Assembly: GCF_013409645.1 (NCBI RefSeq)
Contig: NZ_JACCBG010000001.1
Location: 3,532,001-3,596,000, forward strand
DNA length: 64,000 nt
From: Nocardioides panaciterrulae
GTDB taxonomy: Bacteria; Actinomycetota; Actinomycetes; Propionibacteriales; Nocardioidaceae
Reading direction: 5' to 3'
Below the pieces are notes generated by a model. It did not search any database. It was not told the origin of the DNA and worked only from the letters and a program-made list of their open reading frames with translations. Shown here in pieces: positions 55,146-63,942 of the stretch. How positions within the stretch are numbered: the stretch's first letter is position 1; every line of letters starts with the position of its first letter. The position numbers were made by a program, and so were the translations under genes.

Positions 55146-56778
55146 GGCGCCGGCTCCCGGTCTCGGCCCCCGCGTGCGCTTCGGCGGACGCGGCCGGAGC
55201 ACCGGCTGCCGCCCGGGCCTGCGTCCTGGGCACCAGCCGGACCACATTCCACGACAGCGGGTCCAACGTGGTCGCCAGGGCGTTCCCGGTGACCGAGGAC
55301 GCCTGGGAGGCGCGAGGGGTCACCGCCCCCGGCGCTCGTTCGGTGTTGCGCCGCCGGACGTCGCCATCCGCTGCCAGGACGAGGTGTTCGTGCACCACGA
55401 GGTCGCCCAGGCCGACGAGCTCGGCGGTGACGGGGAGCGGCCGGTCGAGGGAGCGGTTGACCATGAAGAACGTGACCGCGCCGTCCTCGGGGTCCCACGT
55501 GGCGATCGACTCCAGGAGCGGCACCTCGCCGTGAGGCTCGGCGACGTAGGTCGGCGAGTGCACCGCCAGGTTCAGCGCCAGGCCGCGCGCATGTCGCGCG
55601 GCGTGGGCCAGCGGGAAGTAGATGCTCTGGCGCCACGCGGGGCCGCCAGGTTCGCTGCGGATCGCACCGATCACGTTGACCAGCTGCGCCTGGCAGGCGA
55701 CGCGGACCCGGTCGGAGTGTCGCAGCAGCGAGATGATCAGGGTGCCGACGACCAGGGCCGCCGCGATGTCGTAGGTGTCCTCGATGACGCGCGGCTGCTC
55801 CTGGAACGTCAGTGACTCCGGCCCCGCGAAGTGCTGCTGGAACCAGACGTTCCACTCGTCGAAGGACAGCATCAACCGGCGCCTGCTGCGCTTGCGGGCG
55901 GCCACATGGTCGACGGTCGCGATCATCTCCTCGATGAACAGGTCCATGTCCCGGCTGGAGGCGAGGAAGCCGGGCAGATCGCGCTCGAGCTCCTCGTAGT
56001 AGGAGTGCAGGCTGATGTAGTCGACGTGGTCGAAGCAGTGCTCGAGGACCTCGGACTCCCAGCCGGCGAAGCTCGGCATCGACCGCATGGAGCTGCCGCA
56101 GGCGACCAGCTCGACGCGAGGGTCGACCAGCCTCATCATCTTCGCCGCCTCCGCGGCCAGCCGGCCGTACTCGGCTGCGGTCTTCATGCCCAGCTGCCAC
56201 GGGGCGTCCATCTCGTTGCCCAGGCACCACAGCCGTACGTCGTGGGGGGCGTCGTGACCGTGCTTGCGGCGCAGGTCCGAGAGCTGGGTCCCGCCCGGGT
56301 GGTTGGCGTACTCGACGAGGTCGGCGGCCTCCTGGGCGCCCCGCGTCCCGAGGTTGACCGCCAGCATCGGCTCCACGCCCGCCTGCCGGCTCCAGGTGAT
56401 GAACTCGTTGAGGCCGAACTGGTTGGACTCGACGGCGCGCCAGGCGAGGTCGAGGCGCGAGGGTCGTTCGTCGCGGGGGCCCACGCCGTCCTCCCAGCGG
56501 TAGCCCGAGACGAAGTTGCCGCCTGGGTAGCGCACGACGCTCACCCCGAGCTCCCGGACCATCTCGAGGACGTCGCCGCGGAAGCCGTCCTCGTCGGCGT
56601 CCGGGTGCGACGGCTCGTAGATGCCCGAGTACACGCACCGACCCATGTGCTCGACGAACGAGCCGAAGAGTCGACGGTCGATCTCGGCGATCTGGTAGTC
56701 GGCGTGGGCAGTCACGCGAGCGGACGTCACCGATTGGGACCCCTCAGGTGTCGGAGTGTCGTGGATCACATCAGCCAT
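55138..56778 (-). CDS. GH51 alpha-L-arabinofuranosidase
   Basis: A protein of 546 residues. The GH51 signatures are FGSFVEHMGRCVYSGIYEP, VVRYPGGNFVSGY, the acid/base Glu189 in CLGNEMDAP and the nucleophile Glu308 in SFDEWNVW; a C-terminal beta domain follows. No signal peptide is present, so it cleaves imported arabino-oligosaccharides in the cytoplasm. The C-terminal 35 residues are an Ala/Gly-rich tail. No Shine-Dalgarno precedes ATG 56778, and a promoter -10 ends seven bases away, so the transcript may be leaderless. Confidence 0.94.
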   Translation of the reverse strand: MADVIHDTPTPEGSQSVTSARVTAHADYQIAEIDRRLFGSFVEHMGRCVYSGIYEPSHPDADEDGFRGDVLEMVRELGVSVVRYPGGNFVSGYRWEDGVGPRDERPSRLDLAWRAVESNQFGLNEFITWSRQAGVEPMLAVNLGTRGAQEAADLVEYANHPGGTQLSDLRRKHGHDAPHDVRLWCLGNEMDAPWQLGMKTAAEYGRLAAEAAKMMRLVDPRVELVACGSSMRSMPSFAGWESEVLEHCFDHVDYISLHSYYEELERDLPGFLASSRDMDLFIEEMIATVDHVAARKRSRRRLMLSFDEWNVWFQQHFAGPESLTFQEQPRVIEDTYDIAAALVVGTLIISLLRHSDRVRVACQAQLVNVIGAIRSEPGGPAWRQSIYFPLAHAARHARGLALNLAVHSPTYVAEPHGEVPLLESIATWDPEDGAVTFFMVNRSLDRPLPVTAELVGLGDLVVHEHLVLAADGDVRRRNTERAPGAVTPRASQASSVTGNALATTLDPLSWNVVRLVPRTQARAAAGAPAASAEAHAGAETGSRRHG

Positions 56779-56784
56779 GCGAGA

Positions 56785-56815
56785 TGTCTATCGGATTTCT
56801 TGCAACGTTGCAAGA
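56785..56815 (-). promoter_or_regulatory. Arabinoside operon promoter with LacI operator
   Basis: The perfect 18-bp palindrome TCTTGCAACGTTGCAAGA (56798-56815) has the central CG of LacI-family operators. Its TTGCAA arm is a -35 with a 17-base spacer to TAGACA (-10, 56790-56785). A bound repressor would cover the promoter. Confidence 0.75.
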
Positions 56816-56837
56816 GCGTCCAAGCCTCGGGCCTCGG

Positions 56838-56892
56838 GCGGCGGTGAGCCGGCAACCGGTCCGCGCGACACAGGTTGCTCACTCACCGCCGC
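56838..56892. terminator. Hairpin between the lacI-type gene and the arabinoside operon
   Basis: GCGGCGGTGAG / CTCACCGCCGC (11 bp) is stacked on GCAACC / GGTTGC (6 bp) with a three-base internal loop. It stands between the LacI stop (57038) and the operon promoter. Confidence 0.6.
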
Positions 56893-57037
56893 GTGACGGG
56901 TCCGCCCTCAGTGGCGCCACGAGAACGGGCCACGAGGAAGATGGCGACAGCCAGGGCCATCGCGGCGCTGCGCTTCCGGTAGGCCTGGGCCAGCACCGGG
57001 CAGCTCGCAGGCGCCCCGGGCGAGCGCCTGCCGTCCG

Positions 57038-58039
57038 TCAGGGTGCGCTCTCGCGCACCGAGAGGCTGAAACCGGGCGTGTAGTCCACGCCGTCGGGGCG
57101 CTCTCCCCCGATGCGCCGCACCAGGAGCTCTACGGCGTGGTGGGCGATCTTGGACTTGTCCGGCGCGATGCTGGTCAGCGACGGCACGGTGTACCGGTTC
57201 TCCTCGATGTCATCGATGCCGATCACCGCAACGTCCTCGGGGCAGCGGAGGCCCGCCTCGGACAGCGCCCTCAGCGCCCCGTGCGCGATCAGGTCGTTGA
57301 AGCAGAACATCGCCTCCGGCGGCTCGCCGCTCTCCAGCAGCTGCTTCGTGGCCACGTAGCCGTCCGGCCGGCGGAACCAGGTGGTGCGCACGACCAGCCG
57401 CTCGTCGACCGTGAGCCCGTAGCCGTCCATCGCCTGCCGGTACCCCCGGAGCCGCAGGTCGGCCATGGTGCTGCGGGCGCTCGACGCCACACCGACAGCG
57501 GCGACCCGTCGACGCCCACTCTCCAGGAGGTGGCGGGTCGCCGCCTCGGCCGCCGCGACGTTGTCGATCGCCACATGGTCGAACCTGGGGTCATAGATGC
57601 GCTCCCCCAGCAGCACCAGCGGGACCGACTCCGACCCCGTGGGCAGGTCTTCGACGTCCGCGGCCAGGGGGCTGAGCAGGAGGCCGTCGATCGACTTCGC
57701 CCGGGGCCCCTGGGCGAGCATCACCTCACGCTCGCGGGACCCCGCGGTCTGCTCGATCAGGAGCGTCAGTCCATGGCGTTCCGCAGCCATGAGCACGTGC
57801 CCGGCGAGCTCTCCGAAGTAGGGGATGGTGAGGTCGGGAACGGCCAGCGCGATCATCCCGGTGCGGCCCCGCCGCAGCTGCCTGGCCGTCAGGTTGGGCC
57901 GGTAGCCGAGCTCGTCGATCGCGGCCTGGACGCGCGCCCGCGTCTCGGCACGGACGTACGGGTAGTCGTTGACCACGTTGGAGACGGTGCGGATCGACAC
58001 GCCGGCGCGCACCGCCACGTCCTTCAGTCGAACCGACAC
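57038..58039 (-). CDS. LacI-family transcriptional repressor
   Basis: A protein of 333 residues. The N-terminal LacI helix-turn-helix (VRLKDVAVRAGVSIRTVSNVVNDYPYV) and hinge helix (RPNLTARQLRRGRTG) are followed by a periplasmic-binding-protein-like sensor (DLIAHGALRALSEAG, VAVIGIDDIEENRYTVPSLTSI). It should bind the palindrome at 56798-56815 and release it on binding arabinose or an arabinoside. GTG 58039 is used. It is separately terminated from the operon it controls. Confidence 0.92.
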   Translation of the reverse strand: MSVRLKDVAVRAGVSIRTVSNVVNDYPYVRAETRARVQAAIDELGYRPNLTARQLRRGRTGMIALAVPDLTIPYFGELAGHVLMAAERHGLTLLIEQTAGSREREVMLAQGPRAKSIDGLLLSPLAADVEDLPTGSESVPLVLLGERIYDPRFDHVAIDNVAAAEAATRHLLESGRRRVAAVGVASSARSTMADLRLRGYRQAMDGYGLTVDERLVVRTTWFRRPDGYVATKQLLESGEPPEAMFCFNDLIAHGALRALSEAGLRCPEDVAVIGIDDIEENRYTVPSLTSIAPDKSKIAHHAVELLVRRIGGERPDGVDYTPGFSLSVRESAP

Positions 58040-58342
58040 AGTCCACCCCCTCGTCCGGGAAGCGTAGTGGAGGGTGCCGGACGAGGAGGCGTGGACGCGG
58101 CGGACCCAGCCACCGGCGCGCCCGTACCCGAGAAACCGGACCACCGCGAGCGCGGCCACCCGCTGCGTCCGGCCGCTGCGTGCGGTCCGCGGCAACTCAC
58201 GACGCGATGGTCGGGCGAATGTCCGCCACCCCGCTCCTGCTTGGCGCTGAGTCATGTCCTACGACGGGTCATCTCGGTCCAGGAGGGTCCATCCAGTGCC
58301 GGCGACCCGCCATCTCGGGCCGGACGACCCCCCGCACAGCAC

Positions 58343-58379
58343 GAGAGCCGCCGTCTTCGAGTGGAAGACGGCGGCTCTC
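58343..58379. terminator. Strong hairpin, 16-bp perfect stem
   Basis: GAGAGCCGCCGTCTTC and GAAGACGGCGGCTCTC enclose a five-base loop. It is 53 bp past the 3' end of the minus-strand tRNA. Confidence 0.75.
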
Positions 58380-58401
58380 TGGGTGCCTCTGGGTCTCACA
58401 C

Positions 58402-58416
58402 ACGCTCGGTGAGCGT
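58402..58416 (-). terminator. Small hairpin after tRNA-Ala
   Basis: ACGCTC and GAGCGT enclose a three-base loop, 16 bases past the tRNA CCA end. Confidence 0.4.
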
Positions 58417-58431
58417 TCTGCAAAGACCCCG

Positions 58432-58507
<76 letters not shown>

Positions 58508-58575
58508 GGGTGCGTCCGTGGGACGCGGTGCGAAACGTTAGCATCCGACGGCGGACGCCGCCGAATCGACCCGCC

Positions 58576-59526
58576 TCAGGAGCCGACCGCCCGCTGCGTG
58601 GCCTCGCGCTCGGTCTGCGCCTTGCGGGCCTGGTCGGCCTGCTCGGCCTCCCGGGCGAGGGCGGCGTCGCCCTCGGTGCGGCCCGACGTCCACACGCCGG
58701 TGGAGTCCAGGTCGATGGTGCGGACGGTGCGGCGCGCGGCGGCGGGCTTGGTGACGTACGTCGGCAGCGTGACCGGCACCGGGTCCCACAGGGCCGGGTC
58801 GACGACCGCGACCGGGATCGAGGAGGTGTCGGCGGTCCAGTCGTCGACCGGGACGACCGTGATCCCGGAGGTGTCCGGCTCGGGGCCGGCCTCGTCGGCG
58901 TACCGCTCGGCGGGGCGGCGCTGCCGGCGCGGGCGCACGCGGCGGGAGGCCGTGGCCCGCTCCTGCTTGACCATCAGGCGGCAGGCGACCAGCCAGGCGA
59001 CCAGCAGCCCGGCGGGGGCCGCGACGGCCCACCAGGACAGCACCGAGAACGCCGCCAGCGCGAGCACGACGAGGTTGACGAGCAGGATGCTGGCCAGCAC
59101 GTTGCGGCGTCGGCGGGCGGCCCGGTTCGCCGCCGCCCGGCGGGCCTGCTGCGAGGCGGGCGTGAGCGCCGGAGCCGGCGTCGGCTCCACCGGCGCGCCA
59201 GCCTCCGCCGAAGTCGCCGAAGCCACGGGGCTCACCGGGGTGGCCGGCGCGGCGGACGTGGCGACCGTCTCGGTGACGGACTCGGTGGTCCGGGTGGTCG
59301 CCTTGGTCGTCACGATCGAGGAGGCGGCCGCGCGGCCGGGGCTGACGACCAGGCGCGCGTTGCGCCGGTCGACCGGCTCCCGCCGCGCGAGCACCCGCAT
59401 CGTGTGCGAGAAGCGGTCCACCGAGCGGCTGCGGACCACGTCGTCGTGGTGCTTGAGCGCCTTGGGGACGAGGTAGACGGCCCACGCCACGGCGAGGGCG
59501 ACGAAGATGAGCGCGCTGAGGTCCAC
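58576..59526 (-). CDS. Divisome membrane protein of the GlpR/SepX type
   Basis: A protein of 316 residues. An N-terminal span (LSALIFVALAVAWAVYLVPK) is followed by ALKHHDDVVRSRSVDRFSHTMRVL, a long disordered cytoplasmic part, two close spans (about 148-185: ILLVNLVVLALAAFSVL and WWAVAAPAGLLVAWLVA), and a polar tail. This layout and the position beside a RimJ-like gene and moeA/glp match corynebacterial GlpR (Rv0996) and Streptomyces SepX, which link Glp and Wag31 to the cell-division machinery. ATG 59526. Confidence 0.82.
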   Translation of the reverse strand: MDLSALIFVALAVAWAVYLVPKALKHHDDVVRSRSVDRFSHTMRVLARREPVDRRNARLVVSPGRAAASSIVTTKATTRTTESVTETVATSAAPATPVSPVASATSAEAGAPVEPTPAPALTPASQQARRAAANRAARRRRNVLASILLVNLVVLALAAFSVLSWWAVAAPAGLLVAWLVACRLMVKQERATASRRVRPRRQRRPAERYADEAGPEPDTSGITVVPVDDWTADTSSIPVAVVDPALWDPVPVTLPTYVTKPAAARRTVRTIDLDSTGVWTSGRTEGDAALAREAEQADQARKAQTEREATQRAVGS

Positions 59527-59633
59527 GCTCAGAGGTTAGGAGCGCTTGCGCACCCCGACGCGGATGTCAACAGGTGTGTCGCAAAATGACCTCTGTGACT
59601 GGTGAGATTCTCGGCGCGGGGCGGCGGGCATTC

Positions 59634-59651
59634 CGGGGTCGAGAGACCCCG
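59634..59651. terminator. Hairpin between the acetyltransferase and glpR-like genes
   Basis: CGGGGTC and GACCCCG around GAGA, in the 174-base gap; the gap otherwise holds the glpR upstream region with a TTGACA on the minus strand (59570-59565). Confidence 0.45.
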
Positions 59652-59700
59652 ATCCGCATGACGCCGTCGCGGCGACCCGCCCGTCCAAGGGCCGGCGACG

Positions 59701-60285
59701 TCAGTCGAGACGGGCGACCAGGCCCTCGGGGCACTCCTCGACGGTGACGGCGTAGAGCCGGTGGTCGCGCCAGGCACCGTCGATGTGCAGGTAGCGCGGG
59801 GCGTAGCCGATCTCGCGGATCCCGAGCTTCTCCACCACGCGCAGGGAGTTGGAGTTCTCGGGCCGGATCGCGACCTCGATCCGGTGCAGGCCGGCGGTGA
59901 AGAAGCAGTGGTCGACGACCATCGCGACCGCCCGCGGCATGATCCCGCGGCCGGCGTACTCCCGGTCCAGCCAGTAGCCGACGGACGCGAACTGCGCCGA
60001 GCCGCGCACGATGTTGTTGACCGTCACCTGGCCGACGAAGCGGCCGTCGATCTCGATCGCGAAGGGGTACGTCGTGCCGGCACGCGCCTGGCGGTTGAGC
60101 CGGAACACCAACGAGCGGAACGACGAGGGCCGCGCGTCCGCCCCGGGCGGGACCGTGGCGTCCCACGGCCGCAGCCACGCCGCGTTGCGCCGGCGCACGA
60201 CCCGCCAGGACCGGGCGTCGCCGTAGGTCAGCGGCCGCAGCGTGACCTCGCGCGAGGCCAGCCACACCGGCCAGCCGCTGCTCAA
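59701..60285 (-). CDS. RimJ-like GNAT N-acetyltransferase
   Basis: A protein of 194 residues. LASREVTLRPLTYGDARSWR opens the fold; VGYWLDREYAGRGIMPRAVAMV contains the acetyl-CoA loop, and LHRIEVAIRPENSNSLRVVEKLGI is typical of RimJ/RimL proteins. It probably acetylates a protein N-terminus or small amine. The start appears to be TTG 60285 (GTG 60267 is possible). Its position between mog and glpR matches Rv0995. Confidence 0.9.
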   Translation of the reverse strand: MSSGWPVWLASREVTLRPLTYGDARSWRVVRRRNAAWLRPWDATVPPGADARPSSFRSLVFRLNRQARAGTTYPFAIEIDGRFVGQVTVNNIVRGSAQFASVGYWLDREYAGRGIMPRAVAMVVDHCFFTAGLHRIEVAIRPENSNSLRVVEKLGIREIGYAPRYLHIDGAWRDHRLYAVTVEECPEGLVARLD

Positions 60286-60307
60286 CGGTCGCCCCCGCCA
60301 CCGGCGC

Positions 60308-60784
60308 TCAATGGTCGCTCCCGGCGACCTGCTCGGCGGCGTGCACGAGGATCGGCCGCAGCACCTCGAGCCCGTCCTTGACCCCGCCGCGCGAGCCCGG
60401 CAGGTTCACCACCAGGCAGGTGCCCACCACCCCGGCCAGGCCGCGGGAGAGCACCGCGGTGGGCACGCCCTGGGCCACGCCGTGGGCCCGGATCGCCTCG
60501 GCGATCCCCGGGACCTCGTGGTCCAGCAGCGCGCGGGTGACCTCCGGGGTGCGGTCGGTCGGGGTCAGGCCGGTGCCGCCGGTGGTCAGGACGACCCGCG
60601 CGCCACCCGCGGCGGCGGCGGCGATCGCCTCACCCACCGGCTCCCCGTCGGGGACCACGACGGGAGCGGCCACGGCGAAGCCGAGCTCGGCGAGGAAGTC
60701 GACGATCAACGGGCCGGTCTCGTCGGCGTACACCCCGGCGGCCGCCCGGTTGGAGGCGACCACGACCTCCGCGCGCAGGCTCAC
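60308..60784 (-). CDS. MogA/MoaB-family molybdopterin adenylyltransferase
   Basis: A protein of 158 residues with [35 protein letters not shown] (substrate-binding loop), [12 protein letters not shown] and [18 protein letters not shown]. It adenylylates molybdopterin before metal insertion by MoeA. GTG 60784 overlaps the moaC stop (GTGA). Confidence 0.92.
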   Translation of the reverse strand: MSLRAEVVVASNRAAAGVYADETGPLIVDFLAELGFAVAAPVVVPDGEPVGEAIAAAAAGGARVVLTTGGTGLTPTDRTPEVTRALLDHEVPGIAEAIRAHGVAQGVPTAVLSRGLAGVVGTCLVVNLPGSRGGVKDGLEVLRPILVHAAEQVAGSDH

Positions 60785-61260
60785 CCGCGCTCCTCCCGCC
60801 GCCAGTCGCCGGACTTGCCGCCGGTCTTGGTCTCCACCCGCACGTCGGTGATCACCGCGCCCTTGTCGACGGCCTTGACCATGTCGATCACCGTGAGCGC
60901 CGCGACCGAGACCGCGGTCAGTGCCTCCATCTCCACCCCCGTGCGGTCGGTGGTCCGCACGGTGGCGGCGATCTCCACGGCGTCGTCCGCGACGACGAGG
61001 TCGACGGTCACCCCCGAGATCGCCAGCGGGTGGCACAGCGGGATCAGCGACGGCGTCTGCTTGGCGCCCATGATCCCGGCGAGCCGGGCCACCGCCAGCG
61101 TGTCGCCCTTGGGCACGCCGGCGCCGCGCAGCAGCGCGACCACCTCCGGCGCCACCAGCACCCGGCCCGAGGCGGTCGCCGTCCGGGCCGTGACGTCCTT
61201 GCCCGAGACGTCGACCATGCGGGCCGCACCCGCCGCGTCGACGTGGGTCAACCTGTCCAT
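60781..61260 (-). CDS. moaC: Cyclic pyranopterin monophosphate synthase
   Basis: A protein of 159 residues: [59 protein letters not shown] and a final [11 protein letters not shown] are the MoaC core. It forms the pterin ring precursor of the molybdenum cofactor. ATG 61260 has GAGGGGGAG upstream. It lies 22 bp after moeA. Confidence 0.96.
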   Translation of the reverse strand: MDRLTHVDAAGAARMVDVSGKDVTARTATASGRVLVAPEVVALLRGAGVPKGDTLAVARLAGIMGAKQTPSLIPLCHPLAISGVTVDLVVADDAVEIAATVRTTDRTGVEMEALTAVSVAALTVIDMVKAVDKGAVITDVRVETKTGGKSGDWRREERG

Positions 61261-61282
61261 GTGCTCCCCCTCGTCCGGTCGC

Positions 61283-62515
61283 TCAGAATTCCTCGTCGAG
61301 CAGGACCACGTCCACCTGCTCGCCCGCGGCCAGCTCGGTGGTGGCCTCGGGCACCACGACCAACGCGTCGGAGGCCGCCAGGTCACCGATCAGGTGGGAC
61401 CCGTGCCCGCCCACCGGCGAGACGACCAGCCCGTCGGCGTCCACGGCGATCTCGCCGCGCACGAACTGGCGCCGTCCCTCCGGGGAGCGGACCGCGTGGG
61501 TGAGCCGGGCCCGGGTGGAGGGCCGGGAGTACGGCGCCTTCCCCATCAGCTTGCGCAGCGCGGGCAGCACGAAGGCCTCGAAGGAGATGTACGACGAGAC
61601 CGGGTTGCCCGGCAGCGTGAAGATCGGGGTGGCGTCCTCGCCGACCACGCCGAAGCCCTGCGGCTTGCCCGGCTGCATCGCCACCCCGCCGAACCAGACG
61701 GTGCCGAGCGGGCTGAGCGCCTCCTTGACCACGTCGTAGTCGCCCTGGGAGACGCCGCCACTGGTGACGACGAGGTCGGCCCGGACCAGCTGGTCGTTCA
61801 GGGCGTCGAGGAACGCGCGCGGCTCGTCGGGCACGATCCCGACCCGGTAGGCGAGCGCCCCGGCCCGGCGGGCCGCGGCGGCCAGCAGGTAGGAGTTGCC
61901 GTCGTAGATCGCGTCGTGGCCCAGCGGCTGGCCGGGCTCGCGCAGCTCGGACCCGGTGGAGAGGACCACGACCCGCGGCCGCGGCCGGGTCCGGACGCTG
62001 GGCCGGCCGACCGCCGCGAGCAGCCCGAGGTGGCGCGGCCCGAGCACGGTGCCGCGCTCGAGCAGCAGGTCCCCCTCGTCGACGTCCTCGCCGGCCCGGC
62101 GTACGTGCTGGCCGAGCTCGGGCGCCCGGCCGATCCGCACCTGGGCGACGCCACGGTCGGTCCACTCGTAGGGGACCACGGCGTCCGCACCGGCCGGCAC
62201 CGGGGCACCGGTCATGATCTTGACCGCGGTGCCCGGCGACATCGCCAGCAGCCCGCCCTGCCCGGCGCCGATCTCGCCGACCACGGGCAGGTGCACCGGG
62301 TGCTCCTCGGAGGCGCCGACCACGTCGCGGTGGCACACGGCGTAGCCGTCCATCGCGGAGTTGTCGAACGACGGCAGCCGCATCGTGGCGATGACGTCCT
62401 CGGCGGCCGCGAGGCCGAGGGTCTCCATCAGCGGCTGCGGGAAGTCCGGGAGCGGCGTGATCGCCTCCAGGATGCGTTCGAGGTGCTGGTCGACGGAGAT
62501 CAGGTCGTCAGGCAT
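61283..62515 (-). CDS. moeA: MoeA/gephyrin-like molybdopterin molybdotransferase (Glp)
   Basis: A protein of 410 residues with the MoeA domains: [65 protein letters not shown] and [20 protein letters not shown]. It inserts molybdate into adenylylated molybdopterin. In corynebacteria the protein at this locus (Glp, Rv0994) instead binds Wag31 and GlpR at the septum; here moaC and mog beside it suggest a cofactor role as well. ATG 62515 overlaps the upstream stop by eight bases. Confidence 0.94.
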   Translation of the reverse strand: MPDDLISVDQHLERILEAITPLPDFPQPLMETLGLAAAEDVIATMRLPSFDNSAMDGYAVCHRDVVGASEEHPVHLPVVGEIGAGQGGLLAMSPGTAVKIMTGAPVPAGADAVVPYEWTDRGVAQVRIGRAPELGQHVRRAGEDVDEGDLLLERGTVLGPRHLGLLAAVGRPSVRTRPRPRVVVLSTGSELREPGQPLGHDAIYDGNSYLLAAAARRAGALAYRVGIVPDEPRAFLDALNDQLVRADLVVTSGGVSQGDYDVVKEALSPLGTVWFGGVAMQPGKPQGFGVVGEDATPIFTLPGNPVSSYISFEAFVLPALRKLMGKAPYSRPSTRARLTHAVRSPEGRRQFVRGEIAVDADGLVVSPVGGHGSHLIGDLAASDALVVVPEATTELAAGEQVDVVLLDEEF

Positions 62516-63917
62516 CCGCACGCCCGTCCGACTCGTCGGACGGTCCGCTGAGCACGGTCTCGGCCTCGACCCGGTTCGCCGAGCCCGCGTGCAGCGCCAC
62601 CTCGCCGATGACCTGCACCCCCGGCCCGAAGCTCCAGTCCCCCTCGACGGTGAACGAGGTGGCCTTGCGCATCGACGGCGCCCCCTCGGGGAAACGCTTG
62701 TCGAACTCACCGACGAGCTTGTAGTGCTCCTCGTCGAGGTCGACGTACGGCAGGTCGGTCGCGACCTGGTCGAGCACGAAGTCCGGGCCGATCTCGTAGA
62801 CGTCCGAGCGCAGCACCAGCAGGTCGTTGGTGGTCTTCACCGGCACGAACCGGTCGCGGCCGACCTCGATCAGCCGCGAGTCCTCGAAGACCTCGACCGC
62901 GGCGCCCATCGCGGTCTCGATCTGGATCACCTCCGGGGTGGACCTGTCGCCGGGGTCGACGTTCTTGACGTTGCGGATCAGCGGCAGCCCGAGGATCCCG
63001 TCGCGCAGGTCCAGCGCGTGCTTCATCGCGGCCAGGTCGAACCACAGGTTGTTGGTCGAGCAGAACCGGTGCCGGTCGAGGTCGGCCAGCGCCTCCTTGT
63101 CCTCCTCCAGCGTCTGCGCGGTCTCGCGCAGCACGATCCGCCCGTCGCTGCGGCGGCGCGCGAAGTGCCCGCCCTTGCGGTCCGAGGGGGTCCGGCGCAC
63201 CGCCTCGATCGCGAACGGCGCGCCGGAGGTGGCGAACCAGCCCGCGACCCGGGCGTCGGGCACCGCGCCGAGGTTGTCGGAGTTGGAGACGAAGACGTAG
63301 CGGTAGCCGGCCTCGATCAGCCGGTCGAGCAGCCCGGTGCCGCGCAGCGCGGTGTAGAGGTCGCCGTGGCCGGGCGGGCACCACTCGAGGTCGGGGTCCT
63401 TGGGCCAGGACACCGGCGCGAGGTCGTCGGCCAGCAGCTTCGGCTCCTTGTTCTGCAGGAACTCCAGCGGCAGCCCCTCCACCGGCAGCTCCTCGTAGCG
63501 GGCCAGCGCCTCGAGGGTGTCGGCGGAGGTGCGGAAGCTGTTCATGAACAGCAGCGGCAGCGGCGCGTCGTACTCCCGGCGCAGGTTGAGCACCTGCCGG
63601 GCGATGATGTCGAGGAACGACAGTCCGCGCCGCACGCACAGCAGCGACTTCGCGCGGTCCATGCCCATCGAGGTCCCGAGGCCGCCGTTGAGCTTGATCA
63701 CCGCGGTGCTGCGGATCGCCTGCGCGGCGGCCTCCTCGGAGACCTCGACGTCGGCGAGCCGCTCCATCTCGACCGGCTCGATCGCGGACTCGGGGATCAT
63801 CCCGGTCTCACCGTGCTCGAGCAGCCGGTAGTAGTGCGCGAACGTCTCGATGGCGACCTCGTCGACGCCCGCGTCGGCCATCTTGTCGCGTGCTCGGTGC
63901 AACCCAGCGCTACCCAT
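62508..63917 (-). CDS. UTP-glucose-1-phosphate uridylyltransferase, eukaryote-like UDPGP family
   Basis: A protein of 469 residues. IKLNGGLGTSMGMDRAKSLL (75-93 region) is the UTP-binding loop of the UDPGP family, and FVSNSDNLGA, ARRRSDGRI and NNLWFDL are further family blocks. It makes UDP-glucose for polysaccharides and glycolipids. This is not the short bacterial GalU type, although it occupies the galU position (Rv0993) of mycobacteria. ATG 63917 is chosen over an upstream extension. Confidence 0.92.
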   Translation of the reverse strand: MGSAGLHRARDKMADAGVDEVAIETFAHYYRLLEHGETGMIPESAIEPVEMERLADVEVSEEAAAQAIRSTAVIKLNGGLGTSMGMDRAKSLLCVRRGLSFLDIIARQVLNLRREYDAPLPLLFMNSFRTSADTLEALARYEELPVEGLPLEFLQNKEPKLLADDLAPVSWPKDPDLEWCPPGHGDLYTALRGTGLLDRLIEAGYRYVFVSNSDNLGAVPDARVAGWFATSGAPFAIEAVRRTPSDRKGGHFARRRSDGRIVLRETAQTLEEDKEALADLDRHRFCSTNNLWFDLAAMKHALDLRDGILGLPLIRNVKNVDPGDRSTPEVIQIETAMGAAVEVFEDSRLIEVGRDRFVPVKTTNDLLVLRSDVYEIGPDFVLDQVATDLPYVDLDEEHYKLVGEFDKRFPEGAPSMRKATSFTVEGDWSFGPGVQVIGEVALHAGSANRVEAETVLSGPSDESDGRADA

Positions 63918-63942
63918 GAGTCGATCGTAGGCTTGTCGGGTG

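Larger units (their letters stand above)
58040..58431. other. Intergenic region upstream of the LacI gene and downstream of tRNA-Ala
   Basis: 392 bases with no convincing gene. It contains the LacI-gene promoter region, a 16-bp perfect hairpin (58343-58379) and a smaller one (58402-58416) that close the tRNA transcript. No copy of the tRNA 3' end was found at the other edge of the arabinoside block. Confidence 0.6.

Noticed and set aside
59529..59777. An 82-codon minus-strand frame before the glpR-like gene
   Set aside because: It overlaps the end of the acetyltransferase gene and lacks motif, ribosome site or plausible composition.
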